Shown here piece after piece: positions 1-5,311 of a stretch of 9,278 nt of DNA. Both the position numbers and the translations under genes were made by a program. Under the pieces are notes generated by a model that made no database searches, was not told where the DNA came from, and was given only the letters and a program-made list of their open reading frames with translations. Origin of the DNA: Oscillospiraceae bacterium (GTDB lineage: Bacteria; Bacillota; Clostridia; Oscillospirales; Ruminococcaceae); contig JAHHUB010000057.1 of NCBI GenBank assembly GCA_020024175.1, positions 1 to 9,278 of the forward strand. The letters run 5' to 3'. Every line of letters starts with the position of its first letter. Position 1 is the first letter of the stretch.

Positions 1-120
1 GGCTTTGAAAAAGCGGAGGGGTGTCACCCCCCTCTTGGCTGCATAGTGCTACCCACCAAAAAGCAGCCGCTCCCCCTCGGAGAGCGCCCTTAGTAAAGGG
101 AAAACAAGTAATTGCTTTTT
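1..120. repeat. GC-rich cluster of short inverted repeats
   Basis: This stretch is far richer in G and C than its surroundings and is built of consecutive inverted repeats. GGGGTG (18-23) faces CACCCC (25-30). GCTGC (38-42) pairs with GCAGC (63-67). CGCTC (68-72) pairs with GAGCG (82-86). CCCTT (87-91) pairs with AAGGG (96-100). AAAAAGC (8-14) and GCTTTTT (114-120) could bracket the whole unit. The layout resembles the structured intergenic repeats found in many copies in clostridial genomes, but only one copy is visible and the left edge is cut by the window. A minus-strand reading frame crosses it and I treat that frame as spurious. Confidence 0.45.
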
Positions 121-140
121 GAGGTTGCCAGAGGTATAAT
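112..140 (+). promoter_or_regulatory. Probable sigma-A promoter of the HIT-family gene
   Basis: A perfect TATAAT (135-140) lies 17 bases after TTGCTT (112-117), which matches the -35 consensus only in its TTG. Transcription would start near 147, giving a leader of about 30 bases. The GGGGGAA ribosome site at 168-174 then sits just before the ATG at 179. The -35 box overlaps the end of the inverted-repeat cluster. Confidence 0.55.
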
Positions 141-178
141 TTGGACATACATACAAATCGGAATTTTGGGGGAATATA

Positions 179-643
179 ATGAAAGGATGCGAATGGTGTA
201 ATTTATCCGAAGAGGACAAGAAGTACTTATTGTCAGACACCGAGTACTGGACTGTTTACCTTGCGGATGAACAAGATTATATCGGACGTTGTATTATAAT
301 ATTAAAACGGCATTGTGGTTCTTTGCCGGAACTCACAGATGATGAATGGATGGAACTTTTTCTGTTAATAAAGAAATACGAAAAATGCATAAAAACAGTT
401 TTCGATGCAGAACTCTGTAATTGGAGTTGTTTAATGAACAATTTTTATAAGTCACCGGAGCCATGTCCACATATACATATTCATGTCAGACCGAGATACA
501 AAAAACCGGTTGTCATCAATGGTAATACATATTTGGATAATCATTTTGGGCATCACTACTCAAGTGGTGAAACCGAACAAATGTGCAGTAAAGAGGATAT
601 TCAAACCATATATGGATTAATGAAAAAGTGGTTGAACTCGTAA
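179..643 (+). CDS. HIT-family (histidine triad) nucleotide hydrolase or transferase
   Basis: The 154-residue protein carries the histidine triad signature PHIHIHVRPRY (97-107), with H98, H100 and H102 alternating as in HIT enzymes. These enzymes cleave nucleotide phosphoanhydride or phosphoramidate bonds (for example Ap4A or AMP-lysine) through the central histidine. An N-terminal CxxC (C4, C7) resembles the zinc-binding pair of many bacterial HIT proteins. The tail motif FGHHY (123-127) is common in this subgroup. The length is normal for the family. The start at 179 follows a GGGGGAA ribosome site at good spacing, and a promoter lies just upstream. It appears to be a single-gene unit, with a hairpin 25 bases after the stop. 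The substrate cannot be read from the sequence. The family call is secure. Confidence 0.9.
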   Translation: MKGCEWCNLSEEDKKYLLSDTEYWTVYLADEQDYIGRCIIILKRHCGSLPELTDDEWMELFLLIKKYEKCIKTVFDAELCNWSCLMNNFYKSPEPCPHIHIHVRPRYKKPVVINGNTYLDNHFGHHYSSGETEQMCSKEDIQTIYGLMKKWLNS

Positions 644-667
644 ATTTCAGTTTGCTGGATTGATAAT

Positions 668-704
668 AAGAGGTGCGACAACGCTCTAAGCTGTCGCACC
701 TCTT
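668..704. terminator. Perfect 13-bp hairpin downstream of the HIT gene
   Basis: AAGAGGTGCGACA (668-680) pairs perfectly with TGTCGCACCTCTT (692-704) around an 11-base loop. Neither side has a strong T-run: the plus strand continues GATTACC and the minus strand ATTATC. It could end the HIT transcript or close the possible minus-strand small ORF whose stop lies at 707. Its GC content is above that of the flanking host-like DNA. Confidence 0.55.
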
Positions 705-706
705 GA

Positions 707-829
707 TTACCCATCAGCAGAACAGGTGGCGTTGATCAAAGCCAAGCGTGAACCCGTTAATTTAGCCTTGAAGGGTGCTGTCTGTTCTGCTACTCTCAGA
801 TTGTATCGTCCCTTTCCATCTGTTGCCAT
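707..829 (-). other. Possible 40-codon small ORF or fragment, unidentified
   Basis: On the minus strand an ATG at 829 opens a 40-residue frame that begins MATDGKGRYNLRVAEQTAP and stops with TAA at 707, three bases before the 668-704 hairpin. The amino-acid composition looks protein-like. However, the opposite strand is also open over almost the same bases (726-842, starting at a GTG), and no clear ribosome site precedes the ATG. An in-frame TGA directly abuts the start. It may be the 3' end of a degraded mobile-element gene. I do not recognise a family, and it may be non-coding. Confidence 0.25.
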
Positions 830-897
830 TCACCACAAATGAGCCGACAGCCAATGTGTATTTGATGGTAGAAACCACACTTTACAGAGTACATCTC

Positions 898-932
898 AAA
901 AAGGTTTGCTAGATTTATCTGCAAACCTTTTT
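898..932. terminator. Bidirectional terminator-like hairpin before the ATPase gene
   Basis: AAAAAGGTTTGC (898-909) pairs perfectly with GCAAACCTTTTT (921-932). Inside, AGA (911-913) and TCT (918-920) can extend the stem past one bulged T, leaving a four-base loop. The A5/T5 ends make it terminator-like in both directions. It isolates the ATPase gene at 987 from upstream transcription, or acts as a leader structure if transcription begins before it. Confidence 0.65.
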
Positions 933-986
933 CACTTTTAAACAATTAAAAAGTGGAAAATAGCCTTTTTTGAATAGGAGAATTTT

Positions 987-1697
987 ATGAATAATCTTTT
1001 TATACAAAATATTTCAATTAATTGGAATGAAATACACAGAAACAGTTATCTTCAGGATATTCCCTCTATTAAATCTTTAAAAAACCTGCAATTTTCAAAA
1101 CCCATAACTCTTTTTTCGGGAGAAAACGGCAGTGGCAAATCCACTTTACTTGAAGCTATGGCAATAGCCTCCGGATTTAACCCAGAGGGTGGTACAAAAA
1201 ATTATAACTTTTCCACTTATAATTCACATTCCGAATTATATAATGCCCTAACTTTAACAAGAGGCACCCTAAGAGAAAAACATGGCTATTTTCTCAGGGC
1301 GGAAAGCTTTTACAATGTAGCCACTATGGAAGAGAACTACTCTGATCTAGACCACCCATCTCAAAAATTTCACGAAAAATCTCATGGGGAAAGTTTTCTC
1401 AGTATAGCTCAGCAGTATTTAAAACCTAAAGGCTTATATTTTTTTGACGAACCGGAGGCCGCTCTTTCTCCTCAAAGACAGCTTACGCTTTTTATGGATA
1501 TATACGAATATGCATGTTTAGGGGCACAATTTTTTATTGCTACTCATTCTCCCATATTGCTTGGTATTCCAAATGCAGAAATATTTAATTTCAGCGAAAA
1601 AAATATTGCTCCATGCAAATATGAAGAAACAGAGAGCTATATAATCACAGAAATGTTTATTAATAATAAAGAACAATTTTTACAGAAACTTCTATAA
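987..1697 (+). CDS. Stand-alone AAA/ABC-like ATPase (COG3910-type predicted ATPase)
   Basis: This 236-residue protein is a single compact ABC-type ATP-binding domain. It has Walker A GENGSGKS (45-52), an ABC signature-like SHGES (132-136), Walker B LYFFDEP (150-156) with catalytic E155, a D-loop region around 157-163 and an H-loop ATHS (185-188). FLRAESF (102-108) is typical of this predicted ATPase group. No membrane segment, coiled coil, TOPRIM or nuclease domain is present, so it is neither an ABC transporter pair nor an OLD nuclease. The start follows AGGAG (976-980) with six bases of spacing. Hairpins on both sides suggest it is transcribed alone. Related ATPases occur both as housekeeping orphans and in accessory or defence loci, and the role here is unknown. 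The family call is strong. Confidence 0.85.
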   Translation: MNNLFIQNISINWNEIHRNSYLQDIPSIKSLKNLQFSKPITLFSGENGSGKSTLLEAMAIASGFNPEGGTKNYNFSTYNSHSELYNALTLTRGTLREKHGYFLRAESFYNVATMEENYSDLDHPSQKFHEKSHGESFLSIAQQYLKPKGLYFFDEPEAALSPQRQLTLFMDIYEYACLGAQFFIATHSPILLGIPNAEIFNFSEKNIAPCKYEETESYIITEMFINNKEQFLQKLL

Positions 1698-1815
1698 AAG
1701 TAAAAGGAAAACGCCCTTCGGTTTCCCGAAGGGCGTTTTCCCTAATCATCTGAGGTTGTCTTCTCTTTGAGGAGGGTAGATAAACTAAAAATGCTTGCGG
1801 TACATCTTTAGTTCA
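1698..1815 (-). ncRNA. Candidate small regulatory RNA with a C-rich anti-Shine-Dalgarno segment
   Basis: On the minus strand a TATAAT (1827-1822) is followed about seven bases later by a 13-bp hairpin formed by 1815-1803 and 1793-1781 around a nine-base loop. The stem includes G1806-U1790 and G1814-U1782, which pair as RNA on the minus strand but would be A-C mismatches on the plus strand. This asymmetry favours minus-strand transcription. A largely unpaired C-rich segment follows, with CCCTCCTC at 1776-1769, the complement of a GAGGAGGG ribosome site. The RNA ends in the 16-bp terminator with a U-rich tail, giving about 115 nt. No open frame of note lies inside it. The -35 box is poor (GTAACA at a 19-base spacing at best). 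I do not recognise it as a named RNA family. Confidence 0.5.
1706..1741. terminator. Strong intrinsic terminator between convergent transcripts
   Basis: A perfect 16-bp stem is formed by 1706-1721 and 1726-1741, with a four-base loop TTTC. It starts eight bases after the ATPase stop. On the plus strand the T-run lies inside the stem, followed by CCTAATC. On the minus strand the stem is followed by CTTTTACTTTT, a better U-tract. It therefore probably ends the ATPase gene on one strand and the candidate small RNA on the other. It would also stop read-through from ruvX. Confidence 0.85.
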
Positions 1816-1821
1816 GTTATT

Positions 1822-1827
1822 ATTATA
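1822..1827 (-). promoter_or_regulatory. -10 box of the candidate small RNA
   Basis: A perfect TATAAT is read on the minus strand, placed so that transcription would begin at the foot of the 5' hairpin (about 1815). No good -35 hexamer is present at 16-18 bases, so either an activator or an imperfect -35 would be needed. The placement relative to the hairpin is the main support. Confidence 0.4.
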
Positions 1828-1898
1828 CCCCATTTAAAAATTTATTTGTTACATTCCTATTAATAAGAGTTAAACATTACTGACAAAATTAATGAACA

Positions 1899-1912
1899 GT
1901 TCTGTTGCAAAG
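1899..1912. mobile_element. Possible solo IS6-family insertion sequence end
   Basis: GTTCTGTTGCAAAG matches the start of the terminal inverted repeat of IS6-family elements such as IS257 and IS1216, which from memory begin GGTTCTGTTGCAAAGTT. Only this short end is present. There is no transposase frame and no partner inverted repeat in the window, so it would be a relic if real. A chance match of 14 bases to a remembered motif cannot be excluded. Confidence 0.3.
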
Positions 1913-1984
1913 ACACAGTTTTACATTCTTTCCGCTAATTCCCAATAATATACCATAAAATTTTTAAATGATTTTTTCTTATGT

Positions 1985-2422
1985 CTAATTATTTTCTTCT
2001 TTTTTAAGATTATTTTTTCTGTAAGCCATATAGCTTTCCAAAATTATAGTAGCTGCAACAGCATCTACCACTGCTTTTCGTTTTTTTCCTCTGGTATTAG
2101 TGTCATTCAAATAATTGTGTGCAGTAACAGTGGTGCTTCTTTCGTCCCACATGGTAACTGGTATATCAGTAAGTGCCTTCACCTTTTCTGCAAATTCCTG
2201 ACATATATCCGCTCTGAATCCACAGCTTCCGTCCATATTTTTAGGTAATCCTATTACAATAAGTTCACAGCGGTTTTCCTTTGCAGCTTTTGCAGTTTCC
2301 TCAGCCGCTTTTTCCATATCTTTTTGATTAATAACCCCTACAGGAGATGCTAAAATTTCCATTTTATCGCAGCAGGCAAGACCTGTTCTGGCATCTCCAT
2401 AATCAACTCCTAATATCTTAAT
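1985..2422 (-). CDS. ruvX: RuvX/YqgF, putative Holliday junction resolvase / pre-16S rRNA nuclease, ATT start
   Basis: RuvX (YqgF) is an RNase H-fold nuclease implicated in 16S rRNA 5' end maturation and proposed as a Holliday junction resolvase. Reading from ATT at 2422 gives 145 residues beginning IKILGVDYGDARTG, which lines up residue for residue with the usual MRILGVDYG start and includes catalytic D7. Further family motifs are GLPKNMDGS (58-66), WDERSTT (92-98) and D120 in DAVAA. No ATG, GTG or TTG lies between the in-frame TGA at 2440-2438 and this motif. The first ATG (2362) would delete the first 20 residues and the catalytic aspartate. AAAGGGG (2438-2432) gives a ribosome site nine bases before the ATT. 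It is the last gene of the operon, 19 bases after pyrD. Length is normal for the family. Confidence 0.88.
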   Translation of the reverse strand: MKILGVDYGDARTGLACCDKMEILASPVGVINQKDMEKAAEETAKAAKENRCELIVIGLPKNMDGSCGFRADICQEFAEKVKALTDIPVTMWDERSTTVTAHNYLNDTNTRGKKRKAVVDAVAATIILESYMAYRKNNLKKEENN

Positions 2423-2441
2423 ATATTTTCGCCCCTTTCAC

Positions 2442-3353
2442 TTACCAAGGCTTAACTGTGCCTACAATATCATTAATGTCATCAATTTTGTTTTCTTTGC
2501 ACCAGTTTTCCATACCTTCAATAATCTGCAAAGGAGCATACGGGTTATAAAACATGGCAGTTCCAACCTGAATAGCCCTTGCTCCTGCCATCATCATTTC
2601 AATGGCATCTTCCCATTTTTCTATTCCACCCAAACCAACAACGGGAATTTTAACAGCATTAGATACCTGCCATACCATTCTCAAAGCTATGGGGAATACA
2701 CATGGACCTGAAAGTCCTCCTACATTGTTGTGAAGAACCGGACGTCTTGATTTTATATCAATTCTCATACCTAAAAGTGTATTGATAAGAGAAACAGCGT
2801 CAGCACCTTCTGCTTCAACAGCTTTTGCAATTTCGGTAATATCGGTTACATTGGGAGAAAGCTTTACCATAAGTGGTTTTTTGCAAACTTTACGGACTGC
2901 TTTTACCATTTCAGCCGCAGCTTCCGCCTTTGTGCCAAAAGCCACTCCTCCTTTTTTTACATTTGGACAGGAAATATTTAGTTCAATCATATCCACTTTT
3001 GAATCGGAAAGTCTTTCCACCAAGGCACAATAATCTTCAATACAGCTTCCGGCGGCATTTGCCACAAGTACTGTATTTTTTTTGGAAAGGTAATCCATAT
3101 CTTTTTTCAGAAAAGCTTCCACACCTGGATTTTGAAGTCCTACACTGTTAAGTATTCCTTTAGGTGTTTCAGCAATTCTGCATGGAGGATTTCCTAATTT
3201 TTCGTTAAGTGTCATACCTTTAAGACATATTCCACCCAATTTTTCCAAAGGGTACATCTGTTCGTATTCTCTGCCGAATCCAAAGCATCCGCTGGCGGTG
3301 AGAACAGGATTTTTAAATTCCACTCCTGCTACATTTACTTTCATATTAGTCAT
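2442..3353 (-). CDS. pyrD: Dihydroorotate dehydrogenase B, catalytic subunit (class 1B)
   Basis: This FMN enzyme oxidises dihydroorotate to orotate in pyrimidine synthesis. The class 1B form works with PyrK and passes electrons to NAD+. The 303-residue protein is a TIM barrel of normal length. It shows GLQNPG (72-77), ELNISCPN (124-131) with the active-site base C129 typical of class 1 enzymes, GGLSGP (212-217), GLGGI (240-244) and the phosphate-binding VGTAMFYNP (263-271). There is no membrane-targeting N-terminus as in class 2. The ATG at 3353 is chosen because GGAGGAGGT (3370-3362) sits nine bases upstream; a TTG at 3356 and an ATG at 3344 are less well placed. The start overlaps the end of pyrK by eight bases, which suggests translational coupling of the two subunits. 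Confidence 0.97.
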   Translation of the reverse strand: MTNMKVNVAGVEFKNPVLTASGCFGFGREYEQMYPLEKLGGICLKGMTLNEKLGNPPCRIAETPKGILNSVGLQNPGVEAFLKKDMDYLSKKNTVLVANAAGSCIEDYCALVERLSDSKVDMIELNISCPNVKKGGVAFGTKAEAAAEMVKAVRKVCKKPLMVKLSPNVTDITEIAKAVEAEGADAVSLINTLLGMRIDIKSRRPVLHNNVGGLSGPCVFPIALRMVWQVSNAVKIPVVGLGGIEKWEDAIEMMMAGARAIQVGTAMFYNPYAPLQIIEGMENWCKENKIDDINDIVGTVKPW

Positions 3354-4125
3354 CAAAAACTACCTCCTCCGCTTCAAAAACAGGGCCATCTTTGCAAACA
3401 TGCTTATATGTTTCAGAACCTTTTATTCTGACTTTGCAGGCACATACAAGACATGCACCTATACCGCAGCCCATTCTTTCTTCCAAAGAAACCTGAAGTC
3501 TTATACCTTTTTCTTCGGCGATTTTAACCAAAGCTTTCAGCATAGGTTTGGGGCCGCAGGCATATATAATATCGGGAATTTCTTTTGACAGTTCTTCATT
3601 TAAAACATCTGTTACAAAACCTTTTCTCACCTTTGTGCCATCATCGGTTGTGAGCAGCACTTCTGCTCCTGTTTGAGCAAAATCTTTTTCCAAAATGCAG
3701 GCATCAGCACTTCTGAATCCCAAAACAGCCTTGCAGTTTTTGCCGTAATGATTTGCAATTTCAAGCATAGGCGGTGTACCTATACCTCCGCCTATTACAA
3801 TAGCTTTTTTGCCTTTATCCAAAAGTTCAAAACCATTATTGCCCAAAGGTCCCATTATATCCATAAGCTGACCTTCGGCAAGTTTGGATATTTCTTCTGT
3901 TCCACTGCCTCTGACTTCAAAAACAATTCTCAGATTACCTTTTTCTTTGTCTATTTCACAAATGGAGATAGGGCGTCTTAAAGTGTGATTTGCAGCAGTT
4001 ATAGTTACAAACTGACCTGCTTTAGCCATATTTGCAATTTCGGGGCAGTGAACTGTGTAGTCAAACATACCTTTTGCAATGGCTTTTCTTTTTATTATGG
4101 GGTATACCCCTTGAATATAACTCAT
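3346..4125 (-). CDS. pyrK: Dihydroorotate dehydrogenase B, electron-transfer subunit
   Basis: PyrK carries FAD and a [2Fe-2S] cluster and moves electrons from the FMN of PyrD to NAD+. The 259-residue protein has the flavin-binding RRPIS (50-54) and GSGTEEIS (73-80), an NAD-binding GGGIGTPPM (112-120), CGPKPML (190-196) and a C-terminal cluster site with C220, C225, C228 and C244 in the family spacing. All expected ligands are present and the length is usual. AAGGAG lies six bases before the ATG. The gene begins only 18 bases after the foot of a terminator-like hairpin that follows upp, so its expression probably depends on read-through. It overlaps pyrD by eight bases. Confidence 0.97.
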   Translation of the reverse strand: MSYIQGVYPIIKRKAIAKGMFDYTVHCPEIANMAKAGQFVTITAANHTLRRPISICEIDKEKGNLRIVFEVRGSGTEEISKLAEGQLMDIMGPLGNNGFELLDKGKKAIVIGGGIGTPPMLEIANHYGKNCKAVLGFRSADACILEKDFAQTGAEVLLTTDDGTKVRKGFVTDVLNEELSKEIPDIIYACGPKPMLKALVKIAEEKGIRLQVSLEERMGCGIGACLVCACKVRIKGSETYKHVCKDGPVFEAEEVVFDD

Positions 4126-4143
4126 TCTTAACTCCTTTTCTCA

Positions 4144-4182
4144 AAAATCGGGAGCTAAAACAAGTATTAAGCCCCCGATTTT
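4144..4182 (-). terminator. Terminator-like hairpin between upp and pyrK, possible attenuator
   Basis: On the minus strand AAAATCGGGGGCT (4182-4170) pairs with AGCTCCCGATTTT (4156-4144) through 13 positions, one a G-U pair. A TTTTT run (4147-4143) ends the hairpin. The stem begins eight bases after the upp stop, and the pyrK ribosome site follows immediately. The descending arm contains GCTCC, which could pair with the pyrK ribosome site GGAG if the stem opened. No PyrR-binding motif was recognised. Confidence 0.7.
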
Positions 4183-4190
4183 CCGTCAAA

Positions 4191-4817
4191 CTATTTTGTA
4201 CCGTAAATTCTGTCCCCTGCATCGCCCAATCCCGGAATAATATACTTGTCATCATTGAGTTTTTCGTCCAATGATGCACAGTAAATCTTAACATCGGGAT
4301 GAGCCTTGGTAAGAGCTTCCAATCCTTCGGGAGCTGCAATTATGCACATGAATTTAATATTTTTAGCACCTTTTTCCTTAATCATGCGGATTGCATCAAC
4401 AGCAGAACCGCCTGTAGCCAACATAGGGTCAACTACAATAACTTCTCGTTGACTTATGTCAGCGGGAAGTTTGCAGTAATATTCCACAGGTGTGTGGGTT
4501 TCGGGATCTCTATAAAGCCCAATATGTCCGATTTTAGCAGCAGGAACAAGAGTCATCATTCCATCAACCATTCCCATACCTGCACGAAGAATAGGTACTA
4601 CTGCCAATTTTCTGCCTGAAATAACATGGGATTTTGTTTTGCAGATGGGAGTTTCTATTTCGATTTCTTCCAAAGGCAAATCTCTTGTAGCTTCATAGCA
4701 CATAAGTGTAGCTACTTCTGTAATAAGTTCACGAAATTCCTTTGAACCTGTATTTTTATCTCTTATCAAAGTCAGTTTGTGTTTTATAAGCGGATGATCC
4801 ATTATAAAAGGCTTCAT
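4191..4817 (-). CDS. upp: Uracil phosphoribosyltransferase
   Basis: Upp salvages uracil by joining it to PRPP, giving UMP and pyrophosphate in the cytoplasm. The 208-residue protein matches the family length. It has the conserved PILRAGMGMVDG (75-86), the PRPP-binding loop VVDPMLATGGSA (128-139) and the C-terminal uracil-binding GLGDAGDR (196-203). All key segments are intact. The ribosome site GGAGGAAA precedes the ATG at suitable spacing. It lies 18 bases after rpiB and before pyrKD, joining salvage and de novo pyrimidine routes in one operon, with a hairpin at its 3' end that may reduce downstream transcription. Confidence 0.97.
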   Translation of the reverse strand: MKPFIMDHPLIKHKLTLIRDKNTGSKEFRELITEVATLMCYEATRDLPLEEIEIETPICKTKSHVISGRKLAVVPILRAGMGMVDGMMTLVPAAKIGHIGLYRDPETHTPVEYYCKLPADISQREVIVVDPMLATGGSAVDAIRMIKEKGAKNIKFMCIIAAPEGLEALTKAHPDVKIYCASLDEKLNDDKYIIPGLGDAGDRIYGTK

Positions 4818-4835
4818 TTATATTTTCCTCCGAGA

Positions 4836-5276
4836 TTATCTTTCATTTTCTATTGCTGTAATTTTATCTATTCTCTTTTGATGACGTCCGCCTTCAAACT
4901 CTGTTTCAAGGAATACATCAACCAGTTCACAGGCAAGGCCGGGACCTACAACTCTGCCACCCATGCACAAAGCATTTGCATCATTGTGAAGTCTTGTATA
5001 TTTAGCACTGAAATAATCAGAGCAGCAAGCAGCTCTTATACCCTTAACTTTGTTTGCAGCCATGGAAATTCCTATACCTGTACCGCAAATAAGAATTGCT
5101 TTTTCACATTCGCCCTTTGTTACCGCCTGGCAAGCTGCCTTTGCATAGTCGGGGTAATCACAGGAATCGGTTGAATATGTGCCAAAGTCCTTGTATTCAA
5201 CACCTTTTTCGTCCAAATGCTTCATAATTGCCTGTTTAAGTTCAAATCCTCCATGGTCGCTTCCTAATGCTATCAT
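4836..5276 (-). CDS. rpiB: Ribose-5-phosphate isomerase B
   Basis: RpiB interconverts ribose 5-phosphate and ribulose 5-phosphate, feeding PRPP supply for nucleotide synthesis. The 146-residue protein carries GSDHGGFELK (5-14), the catalytic-cysteine motif CGTGIGISMAANK with C65, RLHNDANAL (95-103) with H97, and GGRHQKRIDKI (129-139). These are the standard RpiB/LacAB residues. The preference for RpiB over a LacA/LacB subunit rests on the active-site cysteine motif and the absence of sugar-utilisation neighbours. GGAGGAATT lies just before the ATG. It is 35 bases after tsaB and 18 bases before upp, consistent with co-transcription. Confidence 0.95.
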   Translation of the reverse strand: MIALGSDHGGFELKQAIMKHLDEKGVEYKDFGTYSTDSCDYPDYAKAACQAVTKGECEKAILICGTGIGISMAANKVKGIRAACCSDYFSAKYTRLHNDANALCMGGRVVGPGLACELVDVFLETEFEGGRHQKRIDKITAIENER

Positions 5277-5311
5277 GATTAATTCCTCCGTTTAATAGTT
5301 TATTTATTTGA

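Larger units (their letters stand above)
644..986. other. Gene-poor, GC-richer spacer with hairpins; possible mobile-element remnant
   Basis: This 343-base gap has no convincing gene. It holds the 668-704 hairpin, a stretch around 706-880 that is by eye clearly richer in G and C than the flanking genes, and the 898-932 hairpin. Immediately after that comes a second weak stem, CACTTTT (933-939) with AAAAGTG (949-955). I found no good promoter for the ATPase gene that follows. The composition and the hairpin at each end suggest an inserted fragment, which is inference. Confidence 0.4.

Noticed and set aside
49..240. Minus-strand 63-codon frame across the left-edge repeat
   Set aside because: It runs through the inverted-repeat cluster and the HIT promoter and into the HIT gene, and has no family resemblance.
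726..842. Plus-strand 38-codon frame in the GC-richer island
   Set aside because: It starts at a GTG with no ribosome site and mirrors the minus-strand frame. It is probably a composition effect.
1942..1985. AT-rich stretch just after ruvX considered as its terminator
   Set aside because: No proper stem forms. The 1706-1741 hairpin further on is the likelier stop.
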